Counted from the stretch's first letter, positions 23,142 to 32,142 are shown. The stretch: 64,000 bases of DNA from Rubritalea marina DSM 17716 (GCF_000378105.1 NZ_KB899254.1:62001-126000); one strand, 5' to 3'. Program-made: numbers and translations. Notes: generated by a model from the letters alone, not told the origin.

Positions 23142-25637
23142 TTAGCGTTGAGCGGTTGCTTTTTTCATTTTGCGGTCAGGGTCCTCGAAGGGTGCCGGTG
23201 CCGGTTCCTTTGGCTTGCCGTCCTCGTCGAGTGGCACTTCCCAAGCGCCTAGCTTCTGCATGTAGGCGATGAGTGCCACGATTTCCTTTTCAGCCAGCTT
23301 TGCTTCGATTTCGCTGCGGTCCATGTCGTTGCTTGCCCATGGAATGAATGGGTTCTGATTGACGATGGACTTGGAGATTTCTAGTGCTTGATCGTAGGCG
23401 TGTTGTTCGATCTCATCGTCGGTCATGGTTGGGTAGGGAACATTGAGCATCGCCTGGACTTTGATCTTTTTCGGGAGCCCTTTGATATCGGTTTCTTTTG
23501 ACACCAGTGATGAATAGGATGGCATGTTGGATTTCACGTCGATATCACGTGGATTCATGAAATGACGGTAGTGCCAGAAGTTGTCGCGAATTCCTTGGCG
23601 CATGACCTTGGAGCCATCGACGATGTCGCCACCCTCACGAGCGAGGTCTGGACCGGTTCGCTTGGAGCCCCATTGGAATGGGTGGTCGTAGAGCGATTCA
23701 CCCAAGCGTGAGTAGTCGCCATAGCGCACGTAATCGGTTTCCAGCATGCGAATCATCTGGGAGTGGCAGTTGTAGCACCCTTCAGCCACGTAGATGTCGC
23801 GCCCTGCGAGTTCAAGTGGGGTGTAGACCACTTGAAGGCGATCATCGATAATCTCCGCCTTGGCCGTGAGAGTGTTGGGGATGATCTGCACTGCGCCACC
23901 AATGGCTGCGGCAAAGAAGGTGACGATGGTGAATGGTAGGTAGTTGGCCGTGATGGTTTCGTGCCAATCTGCCCAGGTCTTGGCGTTGCGCTTGAAGCGG
24001 ACAAACGACAGGACTCCGAAGAATAGGAGGCCGGCAAGGGCGAACCAATTCCCTGGGCTGGTGACCCAGAAGACGAGGGCGAGGATGAAGCCAAGCACTG
24101 CAGCGAATGGATCTTGCTTGACTACCGTGCCGACGGTGACGCGGTCTACTTCGGAGCGCTGGCGCACCACGACTTCGACTTGTGCGTCAACTGCTTTTCC
24201 TTGCTTACAAGTCATGAAGAGGTTGTAGGCGAGAAGGAAGAAGCCGAGAAGGTAGAGTGTGCCGCCGAGTGAGCGGGTGACAAGCATGAGTTGTGCTTCA
24301 TCGAGTGTCTCGACGAATTGCTTCACCACATAGCCATTCTGCGTTTCATTGAGTGCGAGTGATTGGCCAATGCCTGCTACCCACATGGAGGCGATGTAGA
24401 GCAGGATGCCGATGAAGCCGATCCAGAAGTGTGCGTTGGCTAATGACTTGGAGTAGAGTTCGGTCTTCCAGAGGCGCGGTACGAGCCAGTAGAACATACC
24501 GGCGGCCATGAAGCCATTCCAGCCGAGGGTGCCTGAGTGTACGTGGCCGATGGTCCAGTCGGTGTAGTGCGAGAGAGCATTCACGGACTTGATTGAGAGC
24601 AGTGGCCCCTCGAAGGTGGCCATGCCGTAGAAGGTCACGGCTGCAGCGAAAAACTTGATGACCGGATCGGTTTGTAATTTGTTCCAAGCGCCACGGAGCG
24701 TGAGTAGTCCATTGAGCATGCCGCCCCATGATGGCGCCCAGAGGATGACCGAGAAAAGCATCCCGAGTATTTGCAGCCACTCAGGGAGAGCGGTGTTGAG
24801 CAGGTGGTGTGGGCCAGCCCAGATGTAGATGAAAACCAGGGCCCAGAAGTGAATAATCGATAGGCGATAGGAATAGACCGGGCGGTTCGCAGCCTTCGGC
24901 AGGAAGTAATACATGATCCCAAGGATCGGGGTGGTGAGGAAGAAGGCCACGGCATTGTGCCCGTACCACCACTGCACCAGTGCGTCCTGGACCCCGGCAA
25001 AGACTGGGTAACTGTGCGTTAGACTGGTGGGGATTTGTAGGTTGTTCACCACATAGAGCATGGTGATAGTGATGATGGTCGCGATGTAGAACCATAGAGA
25101 AACGTAGAGCGATTGTTCGTTACGTTTGATGAGGGTCCAAAAGAAATTCCATCCAAAGATCAACCAAGTGATGGCCACCAATAAGTCGATAGGCCAGATG
25201 AGTTCAGCATATTCTTTTCCCTGAGTGAGGCCGAGCGGGAGGGTTACTGCGGCGGCTACAATGATCAATTGCCATAGCCAAAAGTGCAGGCGAGTCAGGG
25301 TGTCTGAGGCGACACGGCAGCGACAGAGGCGCTGGGTAGAATAGTAAATACCGGCGAACATCATGTTGCCAACAAAGGCGAAGATCGCAGCATTGGTGTG
25401 CACTGGGCGGATGCGGCCAAAGGTGATGTAGGGGATGCCTTCGCTCTCTAGTGTGCCGCCAGAGAAGAACTCAATGATCGGGCGCAATGCAGCCGAGTCG
25501 CGGATGAATTGCCATGAGATGTTGAGTTGAAGCGAGGCTAGAACGCCCGCAGCCATGCCGACGAGGCCCCAAATGATAGCTGCCCAGATGAAGTAGCGGA
25601 CGCACTTGTCGTTGTAGGTGATGGTAGTTTGATTCAT
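23142..25637 (-). CDS. ccoNO: Fused cbb3 oxidase subunits CcoN-CcoO
   Basis: One frame of about 831 residues encodes both catalytic subunit I and the monoheme subunit II of the high-affinity oxygen reductase. CcoN part: VHTNAAIFAFVGNMMF (heme ligand helix), YGHNAVAFFLTTPILG and AGPHHLLNTALPEW (CuB and heme b3 region) and WTIGHVHSGTLGWNGF. After about residue 490 a linker with further membrane segments leads into CcoO: VAEGCYNCHSQMIRMLETDY with the CxxCH heme site, and VKSNMPSYSSL with the Met ligand. Fused ccoNO genes occur in Bacteroidetes and relatives. The ATG at 25637 is preferred because it follows the ccoS stop by 7 bases; an ATG at 25685 would overlap ccoS. Confidence 0.94.
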   Translation of the reverse strand: MNQTTITYNDKCVRYFIWAAIIWGLVGMAAGVLASLQLNISWQFIRDSAALRPIIEFFSGGTLESEGIPYITFGRIRPVHTNAAIFAFVGNMMFAGIYYSTQRLCRCRVASDTLTRLHFWLWQLIIVAAAVTLPLGLTQGKEYAELIWPIDLLVAITWLIFGWNFFWTLIKRNEQSLYVSLWFYIATIITITMLYVVNNLQIPTSLTHSYPVFAGVQDALVQWWYGHNAVAFFLTTPILGIMYYFLPKAANRPVYSYRLSIIHFWALVFIYIWAGPHHLLNTALPEWLQILGMLFSVILWAPSWGGMLNGLLTLRGAWNKLQTDPVIKFFAAAVTFYGMATFEGPLLSIKSVNALSHYTDWTIGHVHSGTLGWNGFMAAGMFYWLVPRLWKTELYSKSLANAHFWIGFIGILLYIASMWVAGIGQSLALNETQNGYVVKQFVETLDEAQLMLVTRSLGGTLYLLGFFLLAYNLFMTCKQGKAVDAQVEVVVRQRSEVDRVTVGTVVKQDPFAAVLGFILALVFWVTSPGNWFALAGLLFFGVLSFVRFKRNAKTWADWHETITANYLPFTIVTFFAAAIGGAVQIIPNTLTAKAEIIDDRLQVVYTPLELAGRDIYVAEGCYNCHSQMIRMLETDYVRYGDYSRLGESLYDHPFQWGSKRTGPDLAREGGDIVDGSKVMRQGIRDNFWHYRHFMNPRDIDVKSNMPSYSSLVSKETDIKGLPKKIKVQAMLNVPYPTMTDDEIEQHAYDQALEISKSIVNQNPFIPWASNDMDRSEIEAKLAEKEIVALIAYMQKLGAWEVPLDEDGKPKEPAPAPFEDPDRKMKKATAQR

Positions 25638-25644
25638 GTCGGAA

Positions 25645-25821
25645 TCAGTGGTGCTTGTTTTCGGTATTTGTGTGGTGATCTTCATCGTCTTCCAATAGTG
25701 GGAGGAGCGCAGAACGCTCCGTACTATTACCTTTTTTCCTCCACGACTCGGCTGCAAAGCAGACAATGAAGATCCCCGCTAAAAGCAGTGATATGAAAAT
25801 TGTGAGATGAAGGACAGGCAT
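25645..25821 (-). CDS. ccoS: Cbb3 oxidase assembly protein CcoS-like
   Basis: A 58-residue protein starting MPVLHLTIFISLLLAGIFIV, with one N-terminal helix and an acidic, His-rich tail (ALLPLLEDDEDHHTNTENKHH). The TI-ISLLLA-F pattern and the L-LLEDD segment after the helix fit CcoS, which is needed for cofactor insertion. It opens the oxidase operon, 7 bases ahead of ccoNO, the order known from Bacteroidetes and other fused-ccoNO operons. Confidence 0.78.
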   Translation of the reverse strand: MPVLHLTIFISLLLAGIFIVCFAAESWRKKGNSTERSALLPLLEDDEDHHTNTENKHH

Positions 25822-26123
25822 GGAAATGCTGAAGATTGCGTTAGGGGTAATGTGGCAAAACAGGAACTCGGATACTTAGCCAATCTTGCACATCACCGTA
25901 TAAGATATGCGATGTGTACTCGCAGGGAAAGATAAAAGGATGGCAAAGTTGTTAGTTTTCACATGTCTGGATTTCATCTAGATGATTTATTTAGAATGTT
26001 TTGAAGTGATGGGGTGTTAGGTGTGATCTGGCGTTTTCCCAGTAGTTAGGTGCTTGTGTGATCGAGTGCAAATTGAGGTATTTTTCATTCCCCATTTTGC
26101 TCATGCTCTGCTAGCAATTGGGC
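25822..26123. promoter_or_regulatory. Divergent ccoS/rsmD promoter region with a perfect palindrome
   Basis: These 302 bases separate the oxidase operon from rsmD-waaA and must hold both promoters. I find no TTGAT-N4-ATCAA FNR box and no confident -35/-10 pair. The one clear element is TCATCTAGATGA (25974-25985), a perfect 12-bp palindrome about 153 bases upstream of ccoS, a candidate binding site for a regulator of the oxidase operon. Confidence 0.4.
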
Positions 26124-26675
26124 ATGCGGATCATAGCTGGGACAGCAAAGCGGAGGGAGATCAAGGTGCCGAAGGCTGTGGTGCGGCCAACCACGGATAG
26201 AACGCGTGAGGCCTTGTTCTCGATGTTGCAGCACCATACTGCCGAGGCAAAGGTGCTTGATCTCTTTGCAGGAGCAGGATCACTGGGAATGGAGGCGCTC
26301 AGCCGAGGTGCGCAAAGCTGCGATTTCGTGGAGCAACAGGGAGCGTGTCAGAAGGTGATTCGTGAAAACTTAGCAAGCCTTCAATTGCCTCATGGGCAGG
26401 TCATTGGCATGGACGTACTGACTTTTGTGAAGCGCAACCAGAGCGTGTACGACATTGTGTTTGCCGACCCTCCGTATTACAAGGTGCCTGGTGACCGCGA
26501 CTTTGCATCGGAGCTCTTTGAGATGCCTGAATTGCTTCGAGCCTTGGGCGAGGGTGGTCTTTTTGTTTTGGAGGTAGATGTGAAGCATGAGCCAGAGATT
26601 CCGAAGAGCTGGGAGTTAGTGGATCGCCGGAAGTACGGTGGTTGTTCGATTCTTATTTTACGAGCCCAGTCATGA
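26124..26675 (+). CDS. rsmD: 16S rRNA (guanine966-N2)-methyltransferase
   Basis: About 183 residues. The start MRIIAGTAKRREIKVPK and VRPTTDRTREALFSML are typical of RsmD. LDLFAGAGSLGMEALSRGA is the S-adenosylmethionine-binding motif I, and FADPPYYK is the catalytic (D/N)PPY motif for N2 methylation. It modifies G966 of 16S rRNA during 30S assembly. The ATG at 26124 is preferred to a TTG two codons upstream. Its stop overlaps the start of waaA, so the two are translationally coupled. Confidence 0.94.
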   Translation: MRIIAGTAKRREIKVPKAVVRPTTDRTREALFSMLQHHTAEAKVLDLFAGAGSLGMEALSRGAQSCDFVEQQGACQKVIRENLASLQLPHGQVIGMDVLTFVKRNQSVYDIVFADPPYYKVPGDRDFASELFEMPELLRALGEGGLFVLEVDVKHEPEIPKSWELVDRRKYGGCSILILRAQS

Positions 26676-27988
26676 TGCGTTGTTCTCTTGGTTTTTCTGT
26701 GCCGCAGCGCTTGTTGCATCTTGGGTACAACTTGTTGCTCCCAGTGGTGTTGCTGCTTGGCGTGGGGCCGTGGTTGTTGAAAATGAGCAAGCGAGGCGGC
26801 CTGAGTATGCGTCTACTTGAACGTGTGGCGATCTATGATGATGAGGCGGAGTTCGCGCTTGGAGGTGTGGTTTATGTGCATGCGGTTAGCGTTGGGGAAG
26901 TGATGGTCGCTCTCAAGCTGATCCGGGCCTGGCAAGGTATTTACCCGAATGAACGCTTCCTTTTGGTGCCAACGACTTCCACTGGATATGATGTGGCGCT
27001 TCGTATGGCGCCTGCGAATGTTTCCGTGGTCTATAGTCCTGTGGACTTACCTTGCGTGATTCGTCGCGTGCTTAAGCGCTTTGAGCCGAAGCAAATCGTG
27101 CTGATGGAATCGGAGTTGTGGCCGAACTTGCTGGTAGAGGCGCGGCGTGCAGGTGTTCCCGTTTCCGTGGCGAATGCCCGCCTTTCTGAGCGTTCTGAAT
27201 CGCGTTACACCAAGTTTGCTTGGGCGAGTGCTGGGTATTTTGCATTATTCAATAGATTCGCAGTGCAGGAAAGCCGCGACGTGGCGCGGTGGCGTGGCAT
27301 TGGAGTCCCGGCTGAGGCTATTGAGGTGACGGGAAGTGTGAAGTTTGATCAACAAGGCGCCGATGCAGTGGAGGCTATCAATGAAGCCTTCCAAGAGATG
27401 CTTTCTGGGCTGTCTTCAGGGAAGCGGGTGGTGATGGCTTTGTCCACCCATGCGGGTGAGGAGGCCTTGATTGGTGAGGCTTGTATCGACTTGGAAGAGG
27501 TGTTTTATGTGGTCGTGCCGAGGCATGCCGAGCGTCGTGCGGAAGTGAAGCTGGAGCTTGAACAGCTAGGGTATGAGGTGGTGTTGCGGAGTGAACTTGA
27601 GCAGGTAGGCGGCTCCCGCCCAGCTTGTTTGGTGATCGATAGTACTGGAGAGATGAGAGACTGGGTTGCGCTGGCTGATCTCGCTATTGTTGGTAAGAGC
27701 TTTATCGGTAAGGGAGGGCAGAATCCCTGTGAGGCAATCGCGGCATCAGTGCCCGTCATCGTGGGGCCGGCGATGAATAACTTTGAGCCACTCGTCAGTA
27801 TGCTGCATGAGCGGTCAGCGATTTTTCTTGCTCAGGCTAGTGTTGCGAGCCTTCGTTCGACTGTCTCAGTTGCTCTCCAAGACCGCGCGCAGTCAGAGGC
27901 TATGGTGTCTCGAGCGCAGGCAGTGCTCTCTGCACACGACGGCGCTACATTGCGGACTGTCGAGGCGCTACGCATTGGCTCGTCATGA
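26672..27988 (+). CDS. waaA: 3-deoxy-D-manno-octulosonic acid (Kdo) transferase
   Basis: A GT30 glycosyltransferase of about 438 residues that adds Kdo to lipid A at the inner face of the cytoplasmic membrane. An N-terminal membrane helix (LLPVVLLLGVGPWLL) is followed by YVHAVSVGEVMVALKLI, VYSPVDLP, VLMESELWPNLL, VANARLSERS and VTGSVKFD. The C-terminal half has the nucleotide-sugar region (FIGKGGQNPCEAIAASVPVI, PAMNNFEPLV). It is evidence for an LPS outer membrane. The ATG at 26672 shares bases with the rsmD stop (ATGATG). Confidence 0.94.
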   Translation: MMRCSLGFSVPQRLLHLGYNLLLPVVLLLGVGPWLLKMSKRGGLSMRLLERVAIYDDEAEFALGGVVYVHAVSVGEVMVALKLIRAWQGIYPNERFLLVPTTSTGYDVALRMAPANVSVVYSPVDLPCVIRRVLKRFEPKQIVLMESELWPNLLVEARRAGVPVSVANARLSERSESRYTKFAWASAGYFALFNRFAVQESRDVARWRGIGVPAEAIEVTGSVKFDQQGADAVEAINEAFQEMLSGLSSGKRVVMALSTHAGEEALIGEACIDLEEVFYVVVPRHAERRAEVKLELEQLGYEVVLRSELEQVGGSRPACLVIDSTGEMRDWVALADLAIVGKSFIGKGGQNPCEAIAASVPVIVGPAMNNFEPLVSMLHERSAIFLAQASVASLRSTVSVALQDRAQSEAMVSRAQAVLSAHDGATLRTVEALRIGSS

Positions 27989-27991
27989 ATG

Positions 27992-28018
27992 AAAAAGGCG
28001 CACCATTTGGTACGCCTT
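27992..28018 (-). terminator. Terminator of the rhodanese gene
   Basis: Stem AAGGCG-c-ACC with GGT-a-CGCCTT (27995-28018), with a T-run on the minus strand (complement of 27992-27996). It sits between the converging waaA and rhodanese genes. Confidence 0.65.
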
Positions 28019-28064
28019 CGCCATGATGAAGTGCTGTGACACGCACAGCATGTGCTTAGACGCC

Positions 28065-28604
28065 TCAGCCCAAAGCGCAGGCCTCGGGCCTCTGCTTGGC
28101 GGGTCGGTTCCATGGCATTTTTGCTAAGAGGATACCCATGCCGCAGAAGCCTGTGGCTCCCGCAATGAAGAGCCCTGCGCCGGTGCCTACGAGTACCCAG
28201 GCCCATGAGCTGGATACAAAAATGGCTAGAAGTGCCGCAGTGAGGTTGATCGTGCTGACGCAGAGGTGGACTTGTCGAATGAGCGGGATGCCGCTAGGTG
28301 TGCTACGTACCACCGGCTGGCCAGCTGATTCCCACCCCATAAGAGAGCCATCGAGTTGTGCTAGCTTGAGATTAGAGCCCGCCAGTTCGGAGGCTGCTTT
28401 TTGACAACGAGCTCCTGAGAGGCAGGTTAAAACGACTTGCTTCCCTTGTGACTTGAAACTGATCTCGGATGGGTTCAAGGAACCTAATGGATGGTTCTGA
28501 GCTCCCAAGATATGCGCTTCCTCAAACTCTGAAGGCGTGCGAACGTCGACCAAGTAATAGTCTTCTGGGCTTTGAGTGAAATCTGAAATAGGGATCGTTT
28601 GCAT
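28065..28604 (-). CDS. Rhodanese-domain protein with C-terminal DUF2892 membrane hairpin
   Basis: 179 residues in two parts. Residues 1-105 form a rhodanese domain, YYLVDVRTPSEFEEAHI and VVLTCLSGARCQKAASEL, with the active-site Cys in the CLSGAR loop. Residues 115-165 (LIRQVHLCVSTINLTAALLA and the GTGAGLFIAGATGFCGM segment) are the two-helix DUF2892 module. The same layout occurs in E. coli YgaP, a membrane sulfurtransferase. It is divergent from an ArsR regulator with 48 bases between starts, so sulfide or persulfide stress control is plausible. Confidence 0.88.
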   Translation of the reverse strand: MQTIPISDFTQSPEDYYLVDVRTPSEFEEAHILGAQNHPLGSLNPSEISFKSQGKQVVLTCLSGARCQKAASELAGSNLKLAQLDGSLMGWESAGQPVVRSTPSGIPLIRQVHLCVSTINLTAALLAIFVSSSWAWVLVGTGAGLFIAGATGFCGMGILLAKMPWNRPAKQRPEACALG

Positions 28605-28652
28605 TTGTGTTGTTGCGGTTGTTGCATTATAACTATATCACGATTTAGGAAT

Positions 28653-28997
28653 ATGCAAGAGCTTGGAGTAAAAAAAAGAATGACAGAGGCTCAACTTGAG
28701 CAGGTGGCGGCGATGTTTAAGGTGCTCTCGGAGCCGGCTCGCCTGCGCTTGATCTCTTGCCTGATGGCGGGCGGGCAGAGTGTGACTTCTTTGGTCACGC
28801 TCAGTGGATTGAAGCAATCGAATGTTTCGAAGCATCTGAAGATCCTCTGTGAGGCCGCTCTTTTGTCGAAGGAGAAGCAAGGGAACTTTGTGATTTACGC
28901 GATTGCCGAGCCCTTACTCTATGAGTTGTGTGGGCTGATGTGCCAGCAAGTGGAGAAGTCTGCTGAGGAACAACTGCGTAAATTGACTTCTGGCTAA
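28653..28997 (+). CDS. ArsR-family winged-helix regulator
   Basis: About 114 residues. MFKVLSEPARLRLISCLMAG and VTSLVTLSGLKQSNVSKHLK form the winged helix with the recognition helix SNVSKHLKILCEA. Cys residues at the dimer side (SCLM, LCEA, LCGLMCQQ) could sense thiols or metals. It faces the rhodanese gene and probably represses it and itself. The ATG at 28653 is used; one at 28680 would still keep the fold. Confidence 0.88.
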   Translation: MQELGVKKRMTEAQLEQVAAMFKVLSEPARLRLISCLMAGGQSVTSLVTLSGLKQSNVSKHLKILCEAALLSKEKQGNFVIYAIAEPLLYELCGLMCQQVEKSAEEQLRKLTSG

Positions 28998-29001
28998 TCG
29001 C

Positions 29002-30015
29002 TCAGCAGGATTTGTGGCATTGGCGGATCAGGCCTTCAAGGTATTGAGTGATTTCAATCAATCCTTCGGTGTATTTGTTGTCGGGGAGGCCATGGAGCTT
29101 GGCTCTACCGTCTTCTAGCATCTGGCTAGCAGTATCAAGTGAATCTTGAATCGCGGCTGTGTAGGCGGTGTTGCCAACGAGTGATTCGAAATCGAGAGGG
29201 CGTTCCGCTTTGATGTCGTTGGTCAGCTGCTTCTTGGTTTCGGGACTGGCTGATTCGAGGAGTTTGAGTAAAGGAAGGGTGAGTTTGCCTTTCTCTAAAT
29301 CCGTTCTGAGAGTTTTTCCGACGGTGTCTTCTGATCCTACAAGGTCGAGGCAGTCGTCGTAGATCTGGAATGCTGTGCCGAGGTTTAGCCCAAATGCGTA
29401 GATGTTTGCTTCAGTGGCTTCATCGGCACCAGAGAGTGAGGCAGAGATGCTGGCCGACGCTGCAAAGAGAGCGCCAGTTTTCATCGCGATGATGCGGAAG
29501 TATTCATCGACGGAAAGCGAGATGTCGAAGCGTTTTTGAGTCTGCAGAACCTCACCTTGGCAGACTTCTCGGGACGCCTTGCCTACTTTGGCACAGATCT
29601 CAATCTTTCCAAACTCCGTGGCAAGCAAGAGTGAGTGGGAGAATAGCGCGTCTCCTAGCAGGACCGCCATGCCGTTGCCCCATTTGGCATTTGGTGTGGC
29701 AATTTTGCGGCGAGTTTCGGCTTCGTCGATGACGTCATCGTGCACGAGTGTGGCCATATGGATGAGCTCGAAAATCACGCCAATCTTGAGATTGTCGTTG
29801 TTGATTGAGCCAAGTGCACCGCCTGCGAGAATCGCGAGTGCTGGGCGGATGCGTTTGCCGCTGGTGTTGCAAATGTAGTCGATGTAGGCTTCGATTTCAG
29901 GGTCGAAGGCGCGAACTTGCTCACTGATTTGTTTTTCGACCTGTTTGATTTCTTTACGAACAAGGTCGAAAGCCAGGCGGCTTTTTTGATCAGAAAATGG
30001 TTTAAGAAGAGCCAT
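29002..30015 (-). CDS. Trans-polyprenyl diphosphate synthase
   Basis: 337 residues of the all-helical isoprenyl synthase fold. GKRIRPALAILAGGALG precedes the first Asp-rich motif LVHDDVIDEAETRR; the second is FQIYDDCLDLVGSEDTVGK. It elongates farnesyl or geranylgeranyl diphosphate, most likely giving the quinone side chain (octaprenyl or heptaprenyl type). The chain length cannot be fixed from sequence alone. It converges on the ArsR gene with 4 bases between. Confidence 0.92.
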   Translation of the reverse strand: MALLKPFSDQKSRLAFDLVRKEIKQVEKQISEQVRAFDPEIEAYIDYICNTSGKRIRPALAILAGGALGSINNDNLKIGVIFELIHMATLVHDDVIDEAETRRKIATPNAKWGNGMAVLLGDALFSHSLLLATEFGKIEICAKVGKASREVCQGEVLQTQKRFDISLSVDEYFRIIAMKTGALFAASASISASLSGADEATEANIYAFGLNLGTAFQIYDDCLDLVGSEDTVGKTLRTDLEKGKLTLPLLKLLESASPETKKQLTNDIKAERPLDFESLVGNTAYTAAIQDSLDTASQMLEDGRAKLHGLPDNKYTEGLIEITQYLEGLIRQCHKSC

Positions 30016-30106
30016 GAGTGAGCCAGATGCTATCAGTTTGCGCTAGAAGCGACGTATGTGCGGATTCTTCACAGTCATGAGTCAGATGCAACAGTAATCG
30101 TGAAGA

Positions 30107-30667
30107 TTAGGACTGGCCAAAGAAATATCGCGCACTTTCAAGAATCCCATGCGCGGTCTCGGAAATACTGAGGCCGCTGGTCTGCAGTCTGAGGTGTGCA
30201 GCATCTTTGTAGATGGCATTGCGTTCGTGCAGCATGCTCTCAATCGTCTCGCGAGGATTCTCAGTTTGGAGGAGCGGACGGTTGGTGGATCGTGCTGTGC
30301 GTTCGAGAATGGAATCTGGGGTGGCGTCAAGCCAGACAACATAGCCGAGCTCGCGCAGTAGTTTGCGATTTTCTTCGCGCAATGGTAGCCCGCCGCCGGT
30401 GGCAATGATGTGGTGGTCAAGGCAGTCGCCAAGTAGCTTCTGCACTGCGGCTGTTTCACAGTCGCGGAAGTAAGGTTCTCCTTTGAGTGAGAAAATATCG
30501 GAAATGCTAATTTGTTGTTCTTCTTCTACGACGGCATCAGTATCGATCAATGGGTATGAAAGTAGCTGGCCCAGCTCTCGGCCGATTGTGGACTTACCGG
30601 AGCCCATGAAGCCGACAAGAATGATGTTCTTGGCAGGTGGGCAACACGGTGAAGCTTCTTCAGGCAT
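30107..30667 (-). CDS. aroK: Shikimate kinase
   Basis: About 186 residues. The P-loop reads ILVGFMGSGKSTIGREL, the shikimate-binding Asp lies in LIDTDAVVEE, and the Arg/Gly loop is IIATGGGLPLREENRK. RPLLQTENPRETIESML is the LID region. It phosphorylates shikimate at O3 in aromatic amino acid synthesis. The ATG at 30667 is preferred over a TTG at 30682. Confidence 0.94.
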   Translation of the reverse strand: MPEEASPCCPPAKNIILVGFMGSGKSTIGRELGQLLSYPLIDTDAVVEEEQQISISDIFSLKGEPYFRDCETAAVQKLLGDCLDHHIIATGGGLPLREENRKLLRELGYVVWLDATPDSILERTARSTNRPLLQTENPRETIESMLHERNAIYKDAAHLRLQTSGLSISETAHGILESARYFFGQS

Positions 30668-30718
30668 AATCGGTGGATCCAATGAATCGTAGAGGACGCG
30701 CCGAGTAGATCAGATTCT

Positions 30719-31537
30719 TCAACAGATGCGAAGTAAATCTTTTAGTGATTGTCTCCAAAGGAAGAGTTGGCCTCGCCACGAGTACTTGGAGTGTTGGTGA
30801 TCCACGGCCGTGATGATCCCTTGCTTGAGGTTGTGTTCAATGACGTTGTCTTTATCCTGAATGAGTTCTTTGTTGATGCTTTCTGGGCAAGGAATTCTTA
30901 GTTCGCAAATGGTGATCTGGTGATCTTGGAGTGATTTACGGTGGCGATCTAGGGCGTCGCGGATGCCACAACAGGGCGACTTAAGTTGACTCAAATGCTG
31001 CTCTGGAGGGAGCATGAGTGTGGTCGGGCGATGGAAGTTGGTGGTGCGGAATGTCTGACCATCGTTGGTGCGGCTGATCAGGCTAAAGTAGGAATAGGTC
31101 ACGTGTCTGTGGATGCACAAAGTGATCGTGGCGCTGAGCCTGAGGTGTGGGTTCCAAAAGACCAAGAGGTGCTGATTGGAGGGGGCGCCTTCCCAGTGTA
31201 GTTTGGAACACGGCTCGAATTCATAGGCTTCGAGCTGTCTGATCGCGAGTTCGGCACCGGGGAAGTGTTTCATGGATGGTAGGTCTTCCTCGGTCAGTTT
31301 GTTCCTGATCGGGAGGCGCAGGTTTTTTGTTTGGAGCGCAATGGGAAGGAGAGGGAAAGCCAGCCAGGCTAGAGCTCCTAGCGCTGCGATGAAGTATGAG
31401 TCGGTGATCAGCAAGATCATGGTGATCGTCGCAACAACATAGAGTAAGGTGCCCAGTCGGCGAAGCCTGACTGGTTGGCAGGAGCGGAATGCATAGGCCA
31501 AGAGAAAGAGGCCGATTATGGTTAGAGTGTCTCGCAT
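30719..31537 (-). CDS. Hypothetical membrane protein
   Basis: 272 residues, family not recognised. Residues 4-17 and about 30-67 are hydrophobic (TIIGLFLLAYAF, LLYVVATITMILLITDSYFI, AALGALAWLAFPLLPIAL) and form two or three membrane helices. The rest is soluble and rich in His (LCIHRHVTYSYFSL, DALDRHRKSLQDHQI). It lies 37 bases upstream of aroK's start in the same direction but has no functional link that I can see. Confidence 0.6.
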   Translation of the reverse strand: MRDTLTIIGLFLLAYAFRSCQPVRLRRLGTLLYVVATITMILLITDSYFIAALGALAWLAFPLLPIALQTKNLRLPIRNKLTEEDLPSMKHFPGAELAIRQLEAYEFEPCSKLHWEGAPSNQHLLVFWNPHLRLSATITLCIHRHVTYSYFSLISRTNDGQTFRTTNFHRPTTLMLPPEQHLSQLKSPCCGIRDALDRHRKSLQDHQITICELRIPCPESINKELIQDKDNVIEHNLKQGIITAVDHQHSKYSWRGQLFLWRQSLKDLLRIC

Positions 31538-31841
31538 GATTCAGAGGGGAGGATTGGCTCGTGGCGAACCAACTACTGGAGCAAGTACGTTCAGGTTAGC
31601 TAATTATGCAAATAGAGAGAAGAAGTTTGTTGCTCTAGATAGGGGGCACGGCATTCATTTCCAATGGTTTACTATCATGATGTTAAATCCATGAGGCGGG
31701 TTTCGCTTGTCGTAGTGGAATATTCACATGGCCCGTTGACTGGAGAATCGAGCCAAGGTTGAGCTTGAGATGATAAAGGTCTCTTGAAGCTAAGTATACA
31801 AATACAGGTGCTTTTACTTAAGTGAAATGTGGGAGGCTGGT
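31538..31841. other. 304-base stretch without a recognisable gene
   Basis: Neither strand has an open frame longer than a few codons with a usual start. The only structure I see is TTTTACTTAAGTGAAA (31812-31827), a near-perfect palindrome centred on ACTTAAGT, just past the stop of the small membrane gene that follows. Confidence 0.5.
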
Positions 31842-31988
31842 CTATTTATTTAGAATGTTTCTGCCGATGACCATGGTGCCAATCACCCAGAGGATAAGGG
31901 CTAGCAACAACCCACCTGGGCCAAAGTTGGCCACCACAAAACCACCAAGCAGGATGCTCGAACCAAGTATGTACTTTTTATTCTTCAT
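31842..31988 (-). CDS. Small membrane protein of 48 residues
   Basis: Starts MKNKKYILGSSILLGGFVVA and continues with two hydrophobic stretches (ILLGGFVVANFG, LLLALILWVIGTMVIG) separated by a Pro-Gly-Gly turn, so it is a short helical hairpin. An in-frame ATG 48 codons upstream exists, but that extra part is polar, low-complexity and overlaps the divergent promoter of the next gene. Family not recognised. Confidence 0.5.
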   Translation of the reverse strand: MKNKKYILGSSILLGGFVVANFGPGGLLLALILWVIGTMVIGRNILNK

Positions 31989-32142
31989 CAAAATAAGTCC
32001 ACGAACCTTTGAGAGTTTGATCGATGGAGCAAAATAATCGAGTGTTAAGTGATTGTTTTTGTTAGATTTATGAATGAGTTGAGTAATTGGTGTTGATTGA
32101 AGTTTTATGTTTGTTAGGTAAGTGGAGCACATACATAATAAT

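Noticed and set aside
25822-26123. An FNR or Crp-type site upstream of the oxidase operon
   Set aside because: I searched for TTGAT-N4-ATCAA and close variants by eye and found none.
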